Assembly: GCA_028685275.1 (NCBI GenBank)
Contig: JAQUEG010000003.1
Coordinates: 1 to 16,262, forward strand
DNA: 16,262 nt
Reading direction: 5' to 3'
From: Bacilli bacterium
Lineage (GTDB): Bacteria > Bacillota_I > Bacilli_A > RF39 > UBA660
Shown here one piece after another: positions 7,867 through 15,338 of this stretch. Under the pieces are notes generated by a model that did not search any database, was not told where the DNA came from, and worked only from the letters and a program-made list of their open reading frames with translations. Position 1 is the first letter of the stretch; every line of letters starts with the position of its first letter. The position numbers and the translations under genes are program-made.

Positions 7867-8753
7867 GCTTCTTGATAAATATTAAGATCAAACTTATGAT
7901 CATTATTATCATAACTATTTAATTTTTCGGTATTAATTAAAAAGTAATCATCTAAAATTGTCTTTTTTTCACCTAAAGGACTATTCCAAGTTAAATCAAG
8001 ATGCCACCATTTATTATCTAAATATACTAAATTCCATACATGATTATTAGTAGCAATTTTAATATTAGGTATATTTAATTCAGTTAAAAATAACGCCATC
8101 GCATCAGTATAACCACTACAAACAGCATAACCTTGAAACAATGGTCCATAAGCAATATTTGAGTGATAAGTATTATCATTAATATCATCCATTTTTAAAG
8201 TATCATATTCATTATTATTAATTAAATAATCATGAATTAATTTAATTTTTTCTCTTATTTTATTTTGGGAAGTTGTTATTTCAGTTAATATTTCATCAAT
8301 TCTTTTATCAATTATTTCAATTAAATATTCATCGTAATTACGAAAAACATTAAGGGTAACTTTACCGCTTTTTGGATGATAAGTAGTATATAAATTTTGA
8401 TAACTATTGTAAGGATGAACAAAACTATTTAAATGTGATAGTAAATGATTATTAGCAGAAATCTCTTCTACATCATTAATACATTTATCATATTGTTCAC
8501 CACAATAAAAAGTGAATTCTTCCCAACCAGAATTAATTACTGTATAATAAATATTTATTAAATCTATTTTACTATTCGGACGAAAATAATCAACATTTTT
8601 TACGTAATTAACTTTAAGATCTTTTTTATAAGCATTAATAGTTGGAATAGTAATTTCTTTTTTCATATCTTTGATGGTATTTTGAACAGTATCATGATTA
8701 TATAAATACCAACCACCAATAATAATTATCAAAAGACTTATTATTTTTCGCAA
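7860..8753 (-). CDS. Membrane-anchored transglutaminase-like cysteine protein
   Basis: A 297-residue protein with one N-terminal hydrophobic helix (residues 4-18, preceded by MRK), so probably anchored in the membrane with the rest outside. The C-terminal half is a transglutaminase-like domain with a plausible triad: Cys212 in GYAVCSGYTDAMALFL, His238 in NNHVWNLV and Asp253 in WWHLDLTWN. Such bacterial domains act as cysteine peptidases or cross-linking enzymes; which applies here is not visible. Two more cysteines (84 and 91) could form a disulfide. The start is a TTG at 8753-8751, with GGTG seven bases upstream; the nearby ATG at 8760 is out of frame. It is separated from rpsT by a terminator, so needs its own promoter; TTGATA at 8802-8797 is a possible -35 but no convincing -10 follows. 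It takes the place of cotE in the B. subtilis order. Confidence 0.75.
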   Translation of the reverse strand: MRKIISLLIIIIGGWYLYNHDTVQNTIKDMKKEITIPTINAYKKDLKVNYVKNVDYFRPNSKIDLINIYYTVINSGWEEFTFYCGEQYDKCINDVEEISANNHLLSHLNSFVHPYNSYQNLYTTYHPKSGKVTLNVFRNYDEYLIEIIDKRIDEILTEITTSQNKIREKIKLIHDYLINNNEYDTLKMDDINDNTYHSNIAYGPLFQGYAVCSGYTDAMALFLTELNIPNIKIATNNHVWNLVYLDNKWWHLDLTWNSPLGEKKTILDDYFLINTEKLNSYDNNDHKFDLNIYQEAK

Positions 8754-8809
8754 TTGACATCACCATTATTAGTTTATCATATATTTTGACTAAATATATC
8801 AATTTTTGC

Positions 8810-8842
8810 AAAAAAATAAAGTAATTGAATTTTACTTTATTT
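8810..8842 (-). terminator. rpsT terminator
   Basis: An 11-bp perfect stem (AAATAAAGTAA at 8814-8824, TTACTTTATTT at 8832-8842) has a 7-base loop. Read on the minus strand it runs into seven U residues at 8816-8810. It overlaps the rpsT stop codon and separates rpsT from the transglutaminase-like gene. The stem is AT-rich, so it may be leaky. Confidence 0.7.
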
Positions 8843-9079
8843 ATTTTGGCTGATTTTTTTTGCTAAACGAGATTTTTGGCGAGTTGCTTTATTTTTTTTA
8901 ATAACTCCTTTTTTTAATGCTTTATCAATTGATTTATAAGCATTTTTTAGACTTTGTTCATCTTTATTTGTTTCGGCATCCTTAACAGTGGCTTTCATTA
9001 TCCCTTTTACTTTTCTATTTTCAGTTCTTTCTTTAGTATTAGTTAATACACGTTTTTTGGCACTTTTTATATTAGGCAT
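8837..9079 (-). CDS. rpsT: 30S ribosomal protein S20
   Basis: An 80-residue, Lys/Arg-rich protein of the bacterial S20 family, which binds 16S rRNA early in 30S assembly. The family opening MPNIKSAKKRV, the central KNAYKSIDKALKKGVIKKNKA and the closing SRLAKKI are all present at normal length and alignment. The minus-strand ATG has GAGGTGA (9090-9084) four bases upstream. It is transcribed away from gpr from its own promoter, and a terminator overlaps its stop. The divergent rpsT / gpr-spoIIP-yqxA-lepA arrangement matches B. subtilis. Confidence 0.97.
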   Translation of the reverse strand: MPNIKSAKKRVLTNTKERTENRKVKGIMKATVKDAETNKDEQSLKNAYKSIDKALKKGVIKKNKATRQKSRLAKKISQNK

Positions 9080-9104
9080 TTAGTCACCTCCATTACATTT
9101 TTTA

Positions 9105-9133
9105 ATTTTAACAAATATTTATTAAAAAAGCAA
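9105..9133 (-). promoter_or_regulatory. Sigma-A promoter of rpsT
   Basis: On the minus strand, TTGCTT (9133-9128) and TAAAAT (9110-9105) are 17 bp apart, with a TG one base before the -10 box (extended -10). The start would be near 9098, just upstream of the GAGGTGA ribosome site. No matching sigma-A or clear sigma-F/G promoter could be made out for the divergent gpr gene in the same gap. Confidence 0.65.
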
Positions 9134-9180
9134 TAATTTAAGAAAATATGTTTAAAATATGGATAGAAAGGAACATTAAA

Positions 9181-10227
9181 ATGAGTAAAGAAATTGATTT
9201 ATCTAAATATCAAGTAAGGACTGATTTAGCAATTGAAGCAGTTGAAGGAATTACTAAAAAAGATGGTATTAATAGTAAAACGGAAACTAAAAATAATATT
9301 AAAATTACTACGGTTGATGTATTAGAAGAAGGGGTAAAACTTATTAATAAAAAAGTTGGAAAATATATTACAATTGAGTTTTCTGATGTAACTGATAATA
9401 CTAATAAAGAAGCAGTAAAGAATATATTGCAAAATGAGTTAAAGCAGTTATTAAAACACTTAAATATAAAAAAAGATGAAACTTGTTTAATTATTGGTTT
9501 AGGTAATGATAAATCAACAGCAGATTCTCTGGGTCCTTTAGTAATTGATAAAATAGTAGTTACTAAACATTTATTTGAACTTAACGTTGTTGATGAAGGG
9601 TTTCGTTCTGTAAGTGCTTTTTCGCCCGGTGTAATGGGCCAAACGGGAATTGAAACTAGCGAAATAATTTTTGGTGTTGTTAAACGGGTACAACCAGATT
9701 TTTTAATTATTATTGATGCCTTAGCAGCTAGTTCATTATCACGTATTAATAAAACTATTCAAATTACTGATACGGGTATTCATCCTGGTAGTGGAGTTGG
9801 TAATATGAGAAAAGAAATAAGTAAAGAGATTTTAAATATTCCTGTTATTGCGATTGGAGTACCAACAGTAGTAGATGCAGTAACAATTGTTAGTGATACT
9901 ATAAATTATATGACGCAAAAAGTAGCATTTAATAAAGAAAATATTAATAATCCTCGTCATAAATTAATTATCGAAAATGAATTAAATTATATTGAAGAAG
10001 GAAAGAAAAATAATGATTTATCAAGTGAAGATAAACAAAATTTAATGGGTATTATTGGTACCTTAACGGAAGAAAAAAGACGACAATTAATATATGAGGT
10101 CCTTTCCCCAATTGGTTATAATTTAATTGTTACCCCGAAAGAAGTAGATTTTTTAATAAAAAAATTAAGTGATATAATTGCTGGTGGAATTAACAATGCA
10201 TTACATCGACAAATTAATCAATCATAA
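9181..10227 (+). CDS. gpr: Gpr, germination protease zymogen
   Basis: Aspartic-type endopeptidase (family A25) that degrades the small acid-soluble spore proteins at germination. It is made in the forespore as an inactive zymogen and autoprocessed. It aligns along its length with the Bacillus enzymes: GLGNDKSTADSLGP, VSAFSPGVMGQTGIETS, IIIDALAASS, ITDTGIHPGSGVGN and AIGVPTVVDAVTI. Asp115 and Asp179 correspond to the catalytic Asp127 and Asp193 of B. megaterium Gpr. The start is the ATG at 9181, after GAAAGGAA (9165-9173 region). It gives a propeptide of exactly 15 residues ending VRTD before LAIEA, as in B. megaterium. The in-frame ATG at 9148 would add 11 residues and lacks a ribosome site. 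The product is 348 residues. In B. subtilis the gene is sigma-F/G dependent; no clear promoter of that type is visible here. Confidence 0.96.
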   Translation: MSKEIDLSKYQVRTDLAIEAVEGITKKDGINSKTETKNNIKITTVDVLEEGVKLINKKVGKYITIEFSDVTDNTNKEAVKNILQNELKQLLKHLNIKKDETCLIIGLGNDKSTADSLGPLVIDKIVVTKHLFELNVVDEGFRSVSAFSPGVMGQTGIETSEIIFGVVKRVQPDFLIIIDALAASSLSRINKTIQITDTGIHPGSGVGNMRKEISKEILNIPVIAIGVPTVVDAVTIVSDTINYMTQKVAFNKENINNPRHKLIIENELNYIEEGKKNNDLSSEDKQNLMGIIGTLTEEKRRQLIYEVLSPIGYNLIVTPKEVDFLIKKLSDIIAGGINNALHRQINQS

Positions 10228-10266
10228 CCAGGTATAATTTTCATAAGTTATAAAAGGAGATAATTT

Positions 10267-11277
10267 ATGAAAAGAATAAAGAAAAGAGTTAAAAAAAGGA
10301 AAGTTTTTAGTAAAATTATTATTTTTCTATTATTAATTTATTTTTCGGCTTATTTTACTTATAATAATTTATGTAATATAAATATAAAAATTAATAATGA
10401 ATCTTTTTTACAATTATTATTAACCGAAGGAAATCATCATATATTAACTAAATTAAAACCAAAGAAAATATTTAGTGATTTTATTTATTATTTAATTAAT
10501 GTTGATATTAATAAGCCGGCAACTGTTTTAGGAATTAATTTTTTTGATCAAGAATTATTAGCCGCTAATGCGGAAGTAGATGGTATTAGTCAAGATAATT
10601 ATAATCCGGATGAATTAGAAAAAGTTTCAGAATACATTAAAGATCCTAATCCTAGTACTGTATCTAATCCAAGAATTTATATTTATAATACGCATCAATT
10701 AGAAAACTATGATCCTGAATATTTAGAAATATATAATATTAAACCTAATGTATTAATGGCATCATATATGTTAAAAGAAAAATTAAATAATTTAGGAATT
10801 CCGTCACTTGTAGAAGAAACTAATATTACAGAATTTATGCGAATAAATAACTGGAAGCATGCTGATTCTTATAAAGCATCAAGAATTCTTATTATTGATA
10901 ATAAAAATAAATATGATAGTATTGAATACTTTATTGATGTTCATCGTGATTCAATCCGGAAAAAAGCTAGTACTGTTACAATTAATGGTAAGAAGTACGC
11001 GAGAACATTATTTGTAATTGGGTTAGAAAATCCTAATTATAAAAAAAATTTAAAAATGGCCGAAGAATTAGATGCATTAATAAAAAAACATTATCCGGGA
11101 TTAAGTCGGGGCATTATGAAAAAACAAGGTAAAGGGGTTAATGGTGTATATAATCAAGATTTATCGCCCAAAATGATGTTATTAGAAGTAGGCGGGGTTG
11201 ATAATAATATTGAAGAAGTTTTAAATACGATTGAAGCTTTTTCGCAAATCTTTTATAAGTATGTGGTGTCAAAATGA
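10267..11277 (+). CDS. spoIIP: SpoIIP, engulfment peptidoglycan hydrolase
   Basis: Amidase/endopeptidase of the SpoIID-SpoIIM-SpoIIP machine that thins septal peptidoglycan so the mother-cell membrane can engulf the forespore. A basic N-terminus (KRIKKRVKKRK) precedes one transmembrane helix at residues 16-31, placing the rest outside the membrane. The SpoIIP domain starts near residue 135: IYIYNTHQLENY (His143, Glu146), YFIDVHRDS (His226) and LLEVGGVDNN (Glu307) carry the zinc and catalytic residues of the family. At 336 residues it is shorter than the roughly 400 of B. subtilis, mostly in the linker between helix and domain. The AAAAGGAGA site at 10252-10260 fixes the ATG. The TGA stop overlaps the next ATG (ATGA). 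It directly follows gpr, as in B. subtilis. Confidence 0.93.
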   Translation: MKRIKKRVKKRKVFSKIIIFLLLIYFSAYFTYNNLCNINIKINNESFLQLLLTEGNHHILTKLKPKKIFSDFIYYLINVDINKPATVLGINFFDQELLAANAEVDGISQDNYNPDELEKVSEYIKDPNPSTVSNPRIYIYNTHQLENYDPEYLEIYNIKPNVLMASYMLKEKLNNLGIPSLVEETNITEFMRINNWKHADSYKASRILIIDNKNKYDSIEYFIDVHRDSIRKKASTVTINGKKYARTLFVIGLENPNYKKNLKMAEELDALIKKHYPGLSRGIMKKQGKGVNGVYNQDLSPKMMLLEVGGVDNNIEEVLNTIEAFSQIFYKYVVSK

Positions 11278-11600
11278 GTAAAGGAGCGAAAGTATTTAGA
11301 TTTATAATGATTACTTTGTTTGTTATATTTGCAACCCTTTATATTTCGCAAGCAACTGGTTATTATGATTATAAAAAACATCAAAATGTAATTTTAACAG
11401 AGGAAAAAATAAAACAATTTGAACAAGATATTAAAGAAGGAAAGAATGTTGATGTTACAGAATATTTAGAAGTAAAAGAACATACTTATAAAAATGGTTT
11501 TTCCCAAATGGGATTAAAGTTATCTAATGGTGTTTCTAGATATGTCCAAAAGGGTGTTAATGGGTTATTTAATTTTTTAGAAAAATTATTAATTGGTTAG
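11274..11600 (+). CDS. Small single-pass membrane protein in the yqxA position
   Basis: A 108-residue protein with an N-terminal hydrophobic helix (about residues 8-25), then a charged, probably helical stretch (TEEKIKQFEQDIKEGKNVDV) and a C-terminal amphipathic segment (NGVSRYVQKGVNGLFNFLEKLL). I do not recognise a catalytic domain. Its size, single helix and place between spoIIP and lepA match B. subtilis yqxA (DUF3679), but I cannot confirm homology from sequence alone, so no symbol is given. The ATG overlaps the spoIIP stop (ATGA), so it is almost certainly translated with spoIIP and may act at the sporulation membrane; that role is inference. Confidence 0.7.
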   Translation: MSKGAKVFRFIMITLFVIFATLYISQATGYYDYKKHQNVILTEEKIKQFEQDIKEGKNVDVTEYLEVKEHTYKNGFSQMGLKLSNGVSRYVQKGVNGLFNFLEKLLIG

Positions 11601-11639
11601 CGTTTATTCATTAATATAAAGTTATACTTAAGGTTTTTA

Positions 11640-11668
11640 TTTATATTATGTAAGATTCATGTTATAAT
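11640..11668 (+). promoter_or_regulatory. Sigma-A promoter of lepA
   Basis: A perfect TATAAT at 11663-11668 is preceded by TGT (extended -10). TTTATA at 11640-11645 is a weak -35 at 17-bp spacing. Initiation near 11675 would leave only about 11 bases before the ATG at 11686, so the leader is very short. CATGTTATAATTTTGATG here repeats the miaB promoter core with one mismatch. The promoter makes lepA independent of the sporulation genes before it. Confidence 0.65.
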
Positions 11669-11685
11669 TTTGATGGGTGTTTATC

Positions 11686-13482
11686 ATGAAAAAAGAAAAT
11701 ATTAGAAATTTTAGTATTATTGCCCATATAGACCATGGTAAAAGTACTTTAGCGGATCGGATTTTAGAATACACTGGTAATATTAATGCCCGTGATATGA
11801 AAGAGCAAGTGCTTGATACCATGGATTTAGAACGAGAACGTGGTATTACTATTAAATTAAATGCAGTACAATTAAAGTATTATTATCATAATGAAGAATA
11901 TATATTTCATTTAATTGACACGCCAGGACATGTTGATTTTTCTTATGAAGTATCAAGAAGTTTAGCTGCTTGTGAAGGCGTTATACTAGTAGTTGATGCA
12001 GCACAAGGAATTGAAGCTCAAACTTTAGCAAATGTTTATCTAGCATTAGATAATAATTTAACAATCATTCCTGTTATTAATAAAATAGATTTACCAAATG
12101 CTAATCCAGAACAAGTAAAACAAGCATTAATTTCGATTTTAGGGTTTAAAGAAGAAGAAATAATATTAGTAAGTGCGAAAACAGGAGCAGGAATTAATTT
12201 ATTATTAGAAACAATTATTAATCGGATTCCCGTACCAATTAGTGATCTAAATCAACCATTAAAAGCTTTAATTTTTGATAGTGTTTTTGATCCTTATCGT
12301 GGTGTAATTATTTTAACAAGAATTAAAGAGGGTCAATTACAAGTAGGGGATCAAATTAAATTAATGAATACTAATGCTATTTATGAGGTGCTTGAAGTAG
12401 GCGTTAATTGTCCAAAAGAAGTAAAAAAAGATAAATTAATAGCAGGTGAAGTAGGTTGGTTAAGTGCTAGTATTAAAAAAATAACTGATGTAAAAATTGG
12501 TGATACCAGTACTTTAGTAAATAATCCCACTAAAGAACCTTTACCTGGGTATAAAGAAATGAAACCAATGGTTTTTTGTGGTTTATATCCGATTGATGCT
12601 AGTAAATATGTCGAATTAAAAGAAGCGTTAGAAAAATTAAAACTAAATGATGCTTCATTTACTTATGAACCAGAAACTTCTAAAGCTTTAGGTTTTGGTT
12701 TTCGATGTGGTTTCTTAGGTTTGTTACATATGGAAATTATTCAAGAACGAATTGAGCGAGAATTTAAAATAGATTTAATTATTACTTCTCCTAATGTTAT
12801 TTATGAAGTTATTCTTACCGATGAAAGTAAAATTATCATTGATAATCCCACAAAATTACCTTCTACTCAAAAAATTAACATGATTAAAGAACCATATATT
12901 AATGTTCATATTATTGTACCATCTGATTATATTGGCTCTATTTTAGAACTATGTCAAAACAAACGAGGGACCTATTTAAATATGGAATATTTAGATCATT
13001 CTAGAGTAAATATTCATTATGAATTACCATTAGCAGAGATCGTTTATGATTTTTTTGATCGTTTAAAATCTTATACCAAGGGATATGCTTCTTTTGATTA
13101 TGAATTAATTGGTTATCGTGAAAGTAATCTGATTAAAATGGATATTCATATTAATGGGGAAATAGTAGATGCTTTAAGTATCATTATTCATAAATCTTTT
13201 GCCCAAAAACGAGGTCGTAATATTGTTGATAATTTAAAAGAATTAATTCCTCGACAACAATTTGAAGTACCAATTCAAGCTGTTATTGGGTCAAAAGTAA
13301 TCGCAAGAGCTGATATTAAAGCAATGCGCAAAAATGTAATTGCCAAGTGTTATGGTGGTGATGTTTCCCGAAAACGTAAACTATTAGAAAAACAAAAAGA
13401 AGGCAAGAAAAGAATGAAGATGGTCGGCAGTGTGGAAATACCACAAGCGGCATTCTTATCAATTTTAAAAGTAGATGAATAA
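11686..13482 (+). CDS. lepA: LepA (EF4), ribosome-associated translational GTPase
   Basis: Translation GTPase that acts on the 70S ribosome and in 30S biogenesis. GTPase motifs in order: AHIDHGKST at residues 13-21, RGITI near 52, DTPGH at 78-82, NKID at 132-135 and SAKTG near 169. The LepA-specific C-terminal domain is complete, with [22 protein letters not shown] near the end. The product is 598 residues, the normal length. The chosen ATG at 11686 gives the typical opening [23 protein letters not shown] three codons earlier (11677) lies inside the only possible ribosome site (GGGTG, 11675-11679). Codon use does not differ visibly from the neighbours. It follows the gpr-spoIIP cluster as in B. 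subtilis. Confidence 0.97.
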   Translation: MKKENIRNFSIIAHIDHGKSTLADRILEYTGNINARDMKEQVLDTMDLERERGITIKLNAVQLKYYYHNEEYIFHLIDTPGHVDFSYEVSRSLAACEGVILVVDAAQGIEAQTLANVYLALDNNLTIIPVINKIDLPNANPEQVKQALISILGFKEEEIILVSAKTGAGINLLLETIINRIPVPISDLNQPLKALIFDSVFDPYRGVIILTRIKEGQLQVGDQIKLMNTNAIYEVLEVGVNCPKEVKKDKLIAGEVGWLSASIKKITDVKIGDTSTLVNNPTKEPLPGYKEMKPMVFCGLYPIDASKYVELKEALEKLKLNDASFTYEPETSKALGFGFRCGFLGLLHMEIIQERIEREFKIDLIITSPNVIYEVILTDESKIIIDNPTKLPSTQKINMIKEPYINVHIIVPSDYIGSILELCQNKRGTYLNMEYLDHSRVNIHYELPLAEIVYDFFDRLKSYTKGYASFDYELIGYRESNLIKMDIHINGEIVDALSIIIHKSFAQKRGRNIVDNLKELIPRQQFEVPIQAVIGSKVIARADIKAMRKNVIAKCYGGDVSRKRKLLEKQKEGKKRMKMVGSVEIPQAAFLSILKVDE

Positions 13483-13494
13483 TAATTTTTTATG

Positions 13495-13522
13495 TATATA
13501 TTAAGAACTTCTTTCATATATT
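13495..13522 (+). promoter_or_regulatory. Possible sigma-E-type promoter of spoVID
   Basis: CATATATT at 13515-13522 resembles the sigma-E -10 (CATACAAT), and ATATT at 13498-13502 the core of its -35. The 12-base gap is shorter than usual, so this is tentative. A start near 13529 would fall in the loop of the hairpin at 13504-13545. In B. subtilis spoVID is expressed in the mother cell under sigma-E. Confidence 0.25.
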
Positions 13523-13545
13523 TAATTGAATATGAAAGGAGTTTT
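13504..13545 (+). promoter_or_regulatory. Hairpin sequestering the spoVID ribosome-binding site
   Basis: Bases 13504-13519 pair with 13530-13545 in a continuous 16-bp stem (14 Watson-Crick pairs, G-U at 13510/13539 and 13505/13544) around a 10-base loop, ATTTAATTGA. The 3' arm contains the entire AAAGGAG ribosome site (13535-13541) of spoVID, so any transcript reading through from lepA would have it paired. There is no U run after the stem (ATAATG follows), which argues against a simple terminator, although weak termination is possible. Confidence 0.65.
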
Positions 13546-13548
13546 ATA

Positions 13549-14277
13549 ATGAAAAAAAATATCCCTTTTAAGAAAGATATTTTATTTAAAACAAAAATAA
13601 GTGAAGTAACTAGTATTTCGTTAGAAGACACTTTAGAGTTAACGGAGCCGGATCATATTAAGGGTGAATTTATTGTTAATGGTGATTATAAAATAACAGA
13701 TGGTAGTGTTAATCGAGAGAACTTTTTATATAATATTCCCTTTGATTTAAAATTAGAAAATAAATTTAATCCTAATAAAACAATGGTTGATATTGCTGAC
13801 TTTTACTATGAAATTATCAATAATGAAATTCTAAGAGTAAATATTGAAGTGGAAGTTAATGGTGATGAAATTTTAAATGAACATCGTCCTTTAAAAGAAG
13901 ATTCTGATTTAGTAAAAGATGTTAAAGAAATTGAAGCCGAATTAGAAATAGTACGTAAAAATTTAGAAGAAGAACCAGAAGTATTAGAAGTAGATGAAGA
14001 ACGTGAAAACCAGGCTTTTCAAGAAATAGAAACACCACCGGTTGCTGCTCAACAACCAGTTATTAACGAGGAAAAAATTAAATCATTATTTGATTCATTT
14101 GATGATAAAGATGAAACGTTTTCTACTTATCATGTTTATATTGTTAGAAATAATGATACGATTGATGCAATTATGGCCAAATATAATGTTACCAAAGAAG
14201 AATTATCACTATATAATCAAATAGAAGAATTGAAAGTAGGAGATAAAATAATAATTCCGGCTATTCGTCATGAATAA
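13549..14277 (+). CDS. spoVID: SpoVID-like spore coat morphogenetic protein
   Basis: Mother-cell protein that drives encasement of the forespore by coat layers. In B. subtilis it interacts with SpoIVA, SafA and early coat proteins. Order of parts: an N-terminal beta-rich SPOCS-type domain (about residues 10-105, with IPFDLKLENKF and DFYYEIINNEILRVNIEVEVNG), a strongly acidic linker (about 110-190), a short motif before the LysM corresponding to the SpoIVA-binding region (KSLFDSFDDKDETF), and one C-terminal LysM (about 194-238, VYIVRNNDTIDAIMAKYNV ... LKVGDKIIIP). It has 242 residues against about 575 in B. subtilis; the missing length is mainly the acidic middle. The ATG at 13549 is seven bases after AAAGGAG. 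An earlier in-frame ATG at 13492 would begin inside the regulatory hairpin region and has no ribosome site. It overlaps ysxE by 8 bp. Confidence 0.85.
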   Translation: MKKNIPFKKDILFKTKISEVTSISLEDTLELTEPDHIKGEFIVNGDYKITDGSVNRENFLYNIPFDLKLENKFNPNKTMVDIADFYYEIINNEILRVNIEVEVNGDEILNEHRPLKEDSDLVKDVKEIEAELEIVRKNLEEEPEVLEVDEERENQAFQEIETPPVAAQQPVINEEKIKSLFDSFDDKDETFSTYHVYIVRNNDTIDAIMAKYNVTKEELSLYNQIEELKVGDKIIIPAIRHE

Positions 14278-15178
14278 AATAAAACAAATAATTAATCAAT
14301 ATGCCCGTAATCCTTATCGTTATACGATTAAAAATAATGTAACAATCGTTGATACTGATGATGGGCGTTTTGTTTTTAAACCAAATAAACATCAAATCGA
14401 TATTAGTAATTTATATAAATACTTAGAGTCTCGTAACTTTACTTATTTTCCTAAATTAATTGATAGTAATCAAGACTATAATGTTTTTTCTTATGTTGAT
14501 GAAATAGATACTCCTAATGAACAAAAAACAATGGATATTATTTATTTAATTAGTTTACTACATAATAAAACTACTTATTATAAAGAAATGGACATTGATG
14601 AATATAAAGAAATATATGAGAATGTTATTAATCAATTAGATTATCTTTATAATTATTATAATGATGTTATTACCGTTATTGAAAAGAATGTATATATGAG
14701 TCCTAGTGAATATTTAGTCGCTCGCAATATTAGTAAAATATTTGAAGCTATTTATTATTGTCGAAGAGAAATAGAAGCTTGGTATAATATTATTAAAGAT
14801 AAAACTAAAAAAAGATTAGTTACTATTCATAATAATTTAGAAACTGATCATCTTCTTCGTAGTAATGATTTATATTTACTTAGTTGGGATAAGGCAAAAA
14901 TAGATTTACCAATTTATGATTTATATGTTTTTTATAAGAAAAATGCTTTAAATTATGAATTTAGTGAATTATTACGTTTATATGAAAGTAAATACCCATT
15001 ATTAGAAGAAGAACGTAAATTATTATTTATTTTATTAGCAATACCAGAAAAAATAGAATTTAATAATTCTGAATATAAAAATTCTAAACAAATAAGAAGA
15101 GTTATTGATTATGTTTATAAAACAGAACAGTTAATTAAACCATATTATTCGGAACAAGATGTAAAACAAACAACATAA
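14270..15178 (+). CDS. ysxE: YsxE/CotS-family kinase-like coat protein (probable pseudokinase)
   Basis: A 302-residue protein with an aminoglycoside-phosphotransferase-like fold, as in the CotS/YsxE/YutH spore-coat family. The assignment rests on immediate linkage to spoVID (B. subtilis order spoVID-ysxE) plus fold traces: an N-lobe opening (YTIKNNVTIVDTDDGRFVFKPNK, with Lys38 or Lys40 as the usual VKP/FKP lysine), a helical middle, and a degenerate catalytic region IHNNLETDHLL at 186-196, followed by LSWDKAKIDLPIYDL. The usual catalytic Asp of HxDL is Asn (HNNL), so phosphotransfer is unlikely and a structural role in the coat is more plausible. The ATG overlaps the spoVID end by 8 bp and has no good ribosome site nearby, pointing to translational coupling. 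B. subtilis has valS next; here a deacetylase gene follows after a gap. Confidence 0.78.
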   Translation: MNKIKQIINQYARNPYRYTIKNNVTIVDTDDGRFVFKPNKHQIDISNLYKYLESRNFTYFPKLIDSNQDYNVFSYVDEIDTPNEQKTMDIIYLISLLHNKTTYYKEMDIDEYKEIYENVINQLDYLYNYYNDVITVIEKNVYMSPSEYLVARNISKIFEAIYYCRREIEAWYNIIKDKTKKRLVTIHNNLETDHLLRSNDLYLLSWDKAKIDLPIYDLYVFYKKNALNYEFSELLRLYESKYPLLEEERKLLFILLAIPEKIEFNNSEYKNSKQIRRVIDYVYKTEQLIKPYYSEQDVKQTT

Positions 15179-15266
15179 TTCACAAAAAAGCAAAATTATA
15201 TTAATCCTAATTAATATAAAGAATGTTAAAATAATTTGATAAAAGATTATAATGGAAAGAATAATG

Positions 15267-15285
15267 GCAAACAATATAAGTTTGC
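15267..15285 (+). terminator. Weak hairpin after ysxE, possible terminator
   Basis: GCAAAC (15267-15272) and GTTTGC (15280-15285) form a 6-bp stem with a 7-base loop, followed by ATTTTCTT. It is the best terminator candidate for spoVID-ysxE in this gap. A second, AT-only 10-bp perfect repeat (TTATATTAAT at 15196-15205, ATTAATATAA at 15210-15219) lies nearer the ysxE stop but has no U tract. Confidence 0.3.
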
Positions 15286-15302
15286 ATTTTCTTGGTGGAA
15301 AA

Positions 15303-15320
15303 CAATTAAACCAATTAAAC
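15303..15320 (+). repeat. Tandem 9-bp repeat CAATTAAAC x2
   Basis: Two perfect adjacent copies of CAATTAAAC (15303-15311 and 15312-15320) lie upstream of the deacetylase gene, with a partial third copy (AAATTAAAC) at 15348-15356. The pair covers the -35 position of a TATAAT at 15333-15338. It could be a protein binding site, but the sequence is simple and AT-rich. Confidence 0.5.
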
Positions 15321-15332
15321 ATTAGAATCACC

Positions 15333-15338
15333 TATAAT
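15333..15338 (+). promoter_or_regulatory. Candidate -10 box for the deacetylase gene
   Basis: A perfect TATAAT stands at 15333-15338, 53 bases before the deacetylase ATG. The expected -35 position (15310-15315) has no TTGACA match and is occupied by the tandem repeat, which suggests an activator-dependent or repressed promoter if it is real. Another TATAAT, at 15248-15253, has a weak -35 (TTAAAA at 15226-15231) and would give a leader of about 130 bases. Confidence 0.35.

Noticed and set aside
10222..10249. Sigma-E-like boxes (TCATAAC, CATAAGTT) before spoIIP
   Set aside because: Initiation would fall within or next to the AAAAGGAGA ribosome site, leaving almost no leader; the match to consensus is also partial.
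13350..13631. Minus-strand open frame of 93 codons across the lepA end and spoVID start
   Set aside because: It lies antisense to the conserved LepA C-terminus and the spoVID start and has no recognisable domain; a shadow of real genes.
14042..14224. 60-codon plus-strand frame inside spoVID
   Set aside because: Out-of-frame shadow within the linker and LysM coding region of spoVID; no ribosome site.
15131..15331. Minus-strand hydrophobic frame of up to 66 codons after ysxE, with AGGTGA before an inner ATG at 15322
   Set aside because: It overlaps the ysxE 3' end antisense, is Ile/Leu/Phe-rich as random AT-rich frames tend to be, has five cysteines unlike the neighbours, and has no clear promoter. 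A toxin-like peptide cannot be fully excluded.
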